Shown piece after piece: positions 6,768 through 8,341 of a stretch of 8,341 nucleotides of DNA (positions are counted from its first letter, which is position 1; the number at the start of each line of letters is the position of its first letter). The position numbers and the translations under genes are program-made. This stretch comes from Verrucomicrobiota bacterium (GTDB lineage Bacteria; Verrucomicrobiota; Verrucomicrobiia; Opitutales; Opitutaceae): positions 1-8,341 of the forward strand of contig JAEYQF010000096.1 in NCBI GenBank assembly GCA_023410155.1. Reading direction: 5' to 3'. The notes under the pieces were generated by a model, which did no database searches, had not been told where the DNA came from, and saw only the letters and a list, made by a program, of their open reading frames with translations.

Positions 6768-6888
6768 CCGGGAAAAGACGAAACACAGGCCCCGCGCGAA
6801 AGGGAGGAAAAACTCGGAGCGGCGGGAACCCGCCCCGACGGATTTGTTTCTTGCGCCACTCCAGCGGCACGAGTTCCTTGCCCGACTC
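6768..6888. promoter_or_regulatory. Divergent intergenic region between recF and the isomerase gene
   Basis: These 121 bases must hold the 5' signals of both divergent genes if each is transcribed from here. I could not pick out a convincing -35/-10 pair in either direction. An inverted repeat GGCGGG (6821-6826) / CCCGCC (6829-6834) lies in the middle. On the recF strand it is followed, about 8 bases later, by a run of five T, too far for a standard intrinsic terminator. It is called regulatory only because of its position. Confidence 0.35.
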
Positions 6889-7410
6889 ATGAGCAACACC
6901 GCCCCCGCTAACGAACACGCCGTGATCAAGACCGCCTACGGCGAAATGACTCTCGCTTTCTGGCCCGATGTCGCGCCGAAAACGGTCGAGAACTTCAAGA
7001 AGCTCGCGCGTGACGGCTTCTACAACGGCACTGCGTTTCACCGCATCATCAAGGGGTTCATGATTCAGGGCGGCTGCCCGCACACGAAGAAGGGCGAAAG
7101 CGGCATGCCCGGCACGGGCGGCCCCGGCTACAAGGTCAAAGCCGAGTTCAACGCCAAGCCCCACGTGCGCGGCGTGATCTCAATGGCGCGCTCGGCGCAT
7201 CCGGATTCGGCCGGCAGCCAGTTTTTCATCTGCCACGGGGACGCGCGTTTCCTCGACCGTCAATACACCGCGTTCGGCGAACTCGTGAAGGGCGACGACG
7301 TGCTCGAGCGCATCGCCACGGTCCCAACGCAACACGGCGGCGGTGGCGAGAAGAGCACGCCGATCGACCGCGTCGAGGTCGAGAGCATCACGATCGTGCC
7401 CGCGGCCTGA
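6889..7410 (+). CDS. Cyclophilin-type peptidyl-prolyl cis-trans isomerase
   Basis: Catalyses cis-trans isomerisation of X-Pro bonds to aid protein folding. The protein is 173 residues, typical of a single-domain bacterial cyclophilin. Active-site residues are visible: R52 in AFHRII, F57/M58/Q60 in GFMIQGG, Q111 and F113 in SAGSQFFIC, and the FLDRQYTAFGEL strand (121-132), in which Y126 occurs. The loop KKGESGMPGTGGPGYKVKAEF (67-87) and RGVISMARS (94-102) are standard for the bacterial group. There is no signal peptide, so a cytoplasmic location is expected. ATG 6889 is chosen because it gives the usual N-terminus just before the first strand (AVIKTAYGEMTLAFW). The frame is open to 6742, but that part overlaps recF and is lysine/arginine-rich. 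No clear ribosome-binding site is present. It stands alone on the + strand and is followed by a strong terminator. Confidence 0.95.
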   Translation: MSNTAPANEHAVIKTAYGEMTLAFWPDVAPKTVENFKKLARDGFYNGTAFHRIIKGFMIQGGCPHTKKGESGMPGTGGPGYKVKAEFNAKPHVRGVISMARSAHPDSAGSQFFICHGDARFLDRQYTAFGELVKGDDVLERIATVPTQHGGGGEKSTPIDRVEVESITIVPAA

Positions 7411-7433
7411 GCGGCAGCCTTCGGTTTTCTTCG

Positions 7434-7469
7434 CGCGCGGTCCGAGTCACAACTCGGCCGCGCGTTTTT
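7434..7469 (+). terminator. Rho-independent terminator of the isomerase gene
   Basis: A long GC-rich hairpin starts 23 bases after the isomerase stop. CGCGCGG (7434-7440) pairs with CCGCGCG (7458-7464), and CCGAGT (7442-7447) pairs with ACTCGG (7452-7457). This gives 13 base pairs with one bulged T (7441) and a CACA loop, followed directly by TTTTT (7465-7469). The right arm and T-run are also the last codons of the convergent gene, whose TGA lies at the loop. There is no T-run on the other side, so it works in the + direction only. Confidence 0.85.
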
Positions 7470-8341
7470 GTATGCGCTCGCGCAGGGTGCGGCACGCGCC
7501 GCTGAACTCGGCACCGCGCGGGGCACGTTCGATCGCATCGAGCAGCTTGGTCGCCGAAGCGAGATCGTCGACGCGCACGCGCAGCATCGCCAGCGCGAGC
7601 AACGTGCGCAGCGGATTCGCCACCGCGGCGACGTTTTCCTGCACGGAGTTCACGTTGCCGAGCGCCGGATTCTGCGCGCAGGCTTCGACCCACGCCAGCA
7701 GCTCGTAGGCAAACGCCTGCTTCGGCGCCACGGCCAGAGACTCTCGGGCCAGCGCGCGAAGTTCGTTCGCGGTCTCATCAGGCATGCGGAAGTAGAAATC
7801 GAAACGCTCGAACCAGCGCCGCCACTCGATCTCCATCAGTTGATAGTAGATCGCCGGATTCTTGGAGCCCGCTGCGAGAGCCTGCTTCCACCGATCCCGC
7901 GCACGATCGAGATCGCCTTGGTAATAGTAGTCCGTGCCCAGCGCTTCGAGGGAGCGCGGATCCGGCGTCTCGCGCTCCGCGGCATGGAGCAGGTGGAGCC
8001 GCGCTTTGGGCGCGCGGTTCACCCGCAGGTCGAGTTCGGCCAGGCGGTCGCGGATCTCGTCGCGACTCATCGGGCGGCGCTCGTAGGAACTCGCCGGCGG
8101 AATGTCGGGCTGCTTGAACGCGCTCCAGCGATAACGTCCGGACCGCAGATAACGGTCCAGCTCGGCGGACATCTGCTCGTAGGTCATGCCCATCGCCTGC
8201 TCAAACAGCTGCCGCCGCACCTCGGCGCTTCCCTTGTCCCCTTCGGTGCGCACGTAGTTGAAGAAACGCTCGCGCGCCTTCGTTTGCTCGGGCGTGAGTC
8301 TGAGGTCCCCGAAATACCAGTAGTGCAGCACCGCCCACGAC
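7447..8341 (-). CDS. TPR-containing protein, C-terminal part (5'-partial at the right edge)
   Basis: The last 297 residues of a longer protein; the frame is open to the window edge. The first visible residues, SWAVLHYWYFGD, followed by an FFNYVR...LFEQAMGMTYEQMSAEL stretch and DRYLRSGRYRW, resemble the segment that follows the HExxH region in DUF1570-like, peptidase-MA-type TPR proteins. The HExxH itself would lie outside the window, so this is inference. A tetratricopeptide-like helix pair is seen at about 129-160 of the visible part (LGTDYYYQGDLDRARDRWKQ). Further alanine-rich helical pairs follow at about 189-222 and 240-273. No membrane segment is visible. The gene's TGA lies in the loop of the isomerase terminator. 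Function is unknown; it may be an envelope or scaffold protein. Confidence 0.75.
   Translation of the reverse strand, partial: SWAVLHYWYFGDLRLTPEQTKARERFFNYVRTEGDKGSAEVRRQLFEQAMGMTYEQMSAELDRYLRSGRYRWSAFKQPDIPPASSYERRPMSRDEIRDRLAELDLRVNRAPKARLHLLHAAERETPDPRSLEALGTDYYYQGDLDRARDRWKQALAAGSKNPAIYYQLMEIEWRRWFERFDFYFRMPDETANELRALARESLAVAPKQAFAYELLAWVEACAQNPALGNVNSVQENVAAVANPLRTLLALAMLRVRVDDLASATKLLDAIERAPRGAEFSGACRTLRERIQKRAAEL

Noticed and set aside
6742..6888. N-terminal extension of the isomerase by 49 residues
   Set aside because: It overlaps the start of recF, is strongly basic without domain or signal-peptide character, and cyclophilins of this type begin at ATG 6889.
6768..6929. N-terminal extension of RecF by 54 residues
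   Set aside because: The RecF family start matches ATG 6767, and the extension would overlap the divergent isomerase gene.

Overview
This is a GC-rich stretch (roughly 65% G+C by eye) of ordinary chromosomal bacterial sequence, densely coding on both strands. The gene content and style (a PAS-type hybrid histidine kinase, a DUF3667-type zinc-ribbon membrane protein, and a RuvC with an N-terminal extension) suggest a free-living Gram-negative bacterium. My best guess is Verrucomicrobiota, Opitutus-like, but this is an inference from general impression and was not tested by a search. I see no phage, transposon, CRISPR, toxin-antitoxin, tRNA or rRNA signature, and nothing I would call a new defence or biosynthetic system.

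Layout. (1) 1-1635, + strand: the C-terminal part of a hybrid sensor histidine kinase (PAS, HisKA, HATPase, receiver). Its frame is open to the left edge, so its beginning is probably outside the window. (2) 1670-3337, - strand: a SulP-family anion transporter with a C-terminal STAS domain, convergent with the kinase across a short gap that holds a hairpin. (3) 3466-6767, - strand: a run of four genes read right to left, recF, a TauE/SafE-family membrane permease, ruvC and a DUF3667-type membrane protein. Two of the junctions are 4-base stop/start overlaps: ATGA between recF and the permease, and GTGA between ruvC and the DUF3667-type gene. Between the permease and ruvC lies a 148-base gap with a 22-bp-period tandem repeat that has internal dyads. 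(4) 6889-7410, + strand: a cytoplasmic cyclophilin-type peptidyl-prolyl isomerase, divergent from recF across 121 bases. It ends in a strong intrinsic terminator. (5) 7447-8341, - strand: the C-terminal part of a TPR-containing protein that runs off the right edge. The isomerase's terminator is nested in its last codons.

How the genes may work together. RecF (loading of recombinase at gaps) and RuvC (Holliday junction cleavage) act at the start and end of recombinational repair, and here they share one transcription direction and possibly one transcript. Each is tightly overlapped by a membrane-protein gene with no known repair role. The two transporter families present (SulP and TauE/SafE) both commonly handle sulfur oxyanions or other small anions, but nothing in the window fixes their substrates. 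The most worthwhile items for a second look are the 22-bp repeat between the permease and ruvC, the two coupled gene pairs, and the terminator hidden inside the 3' end of a convergent gene.
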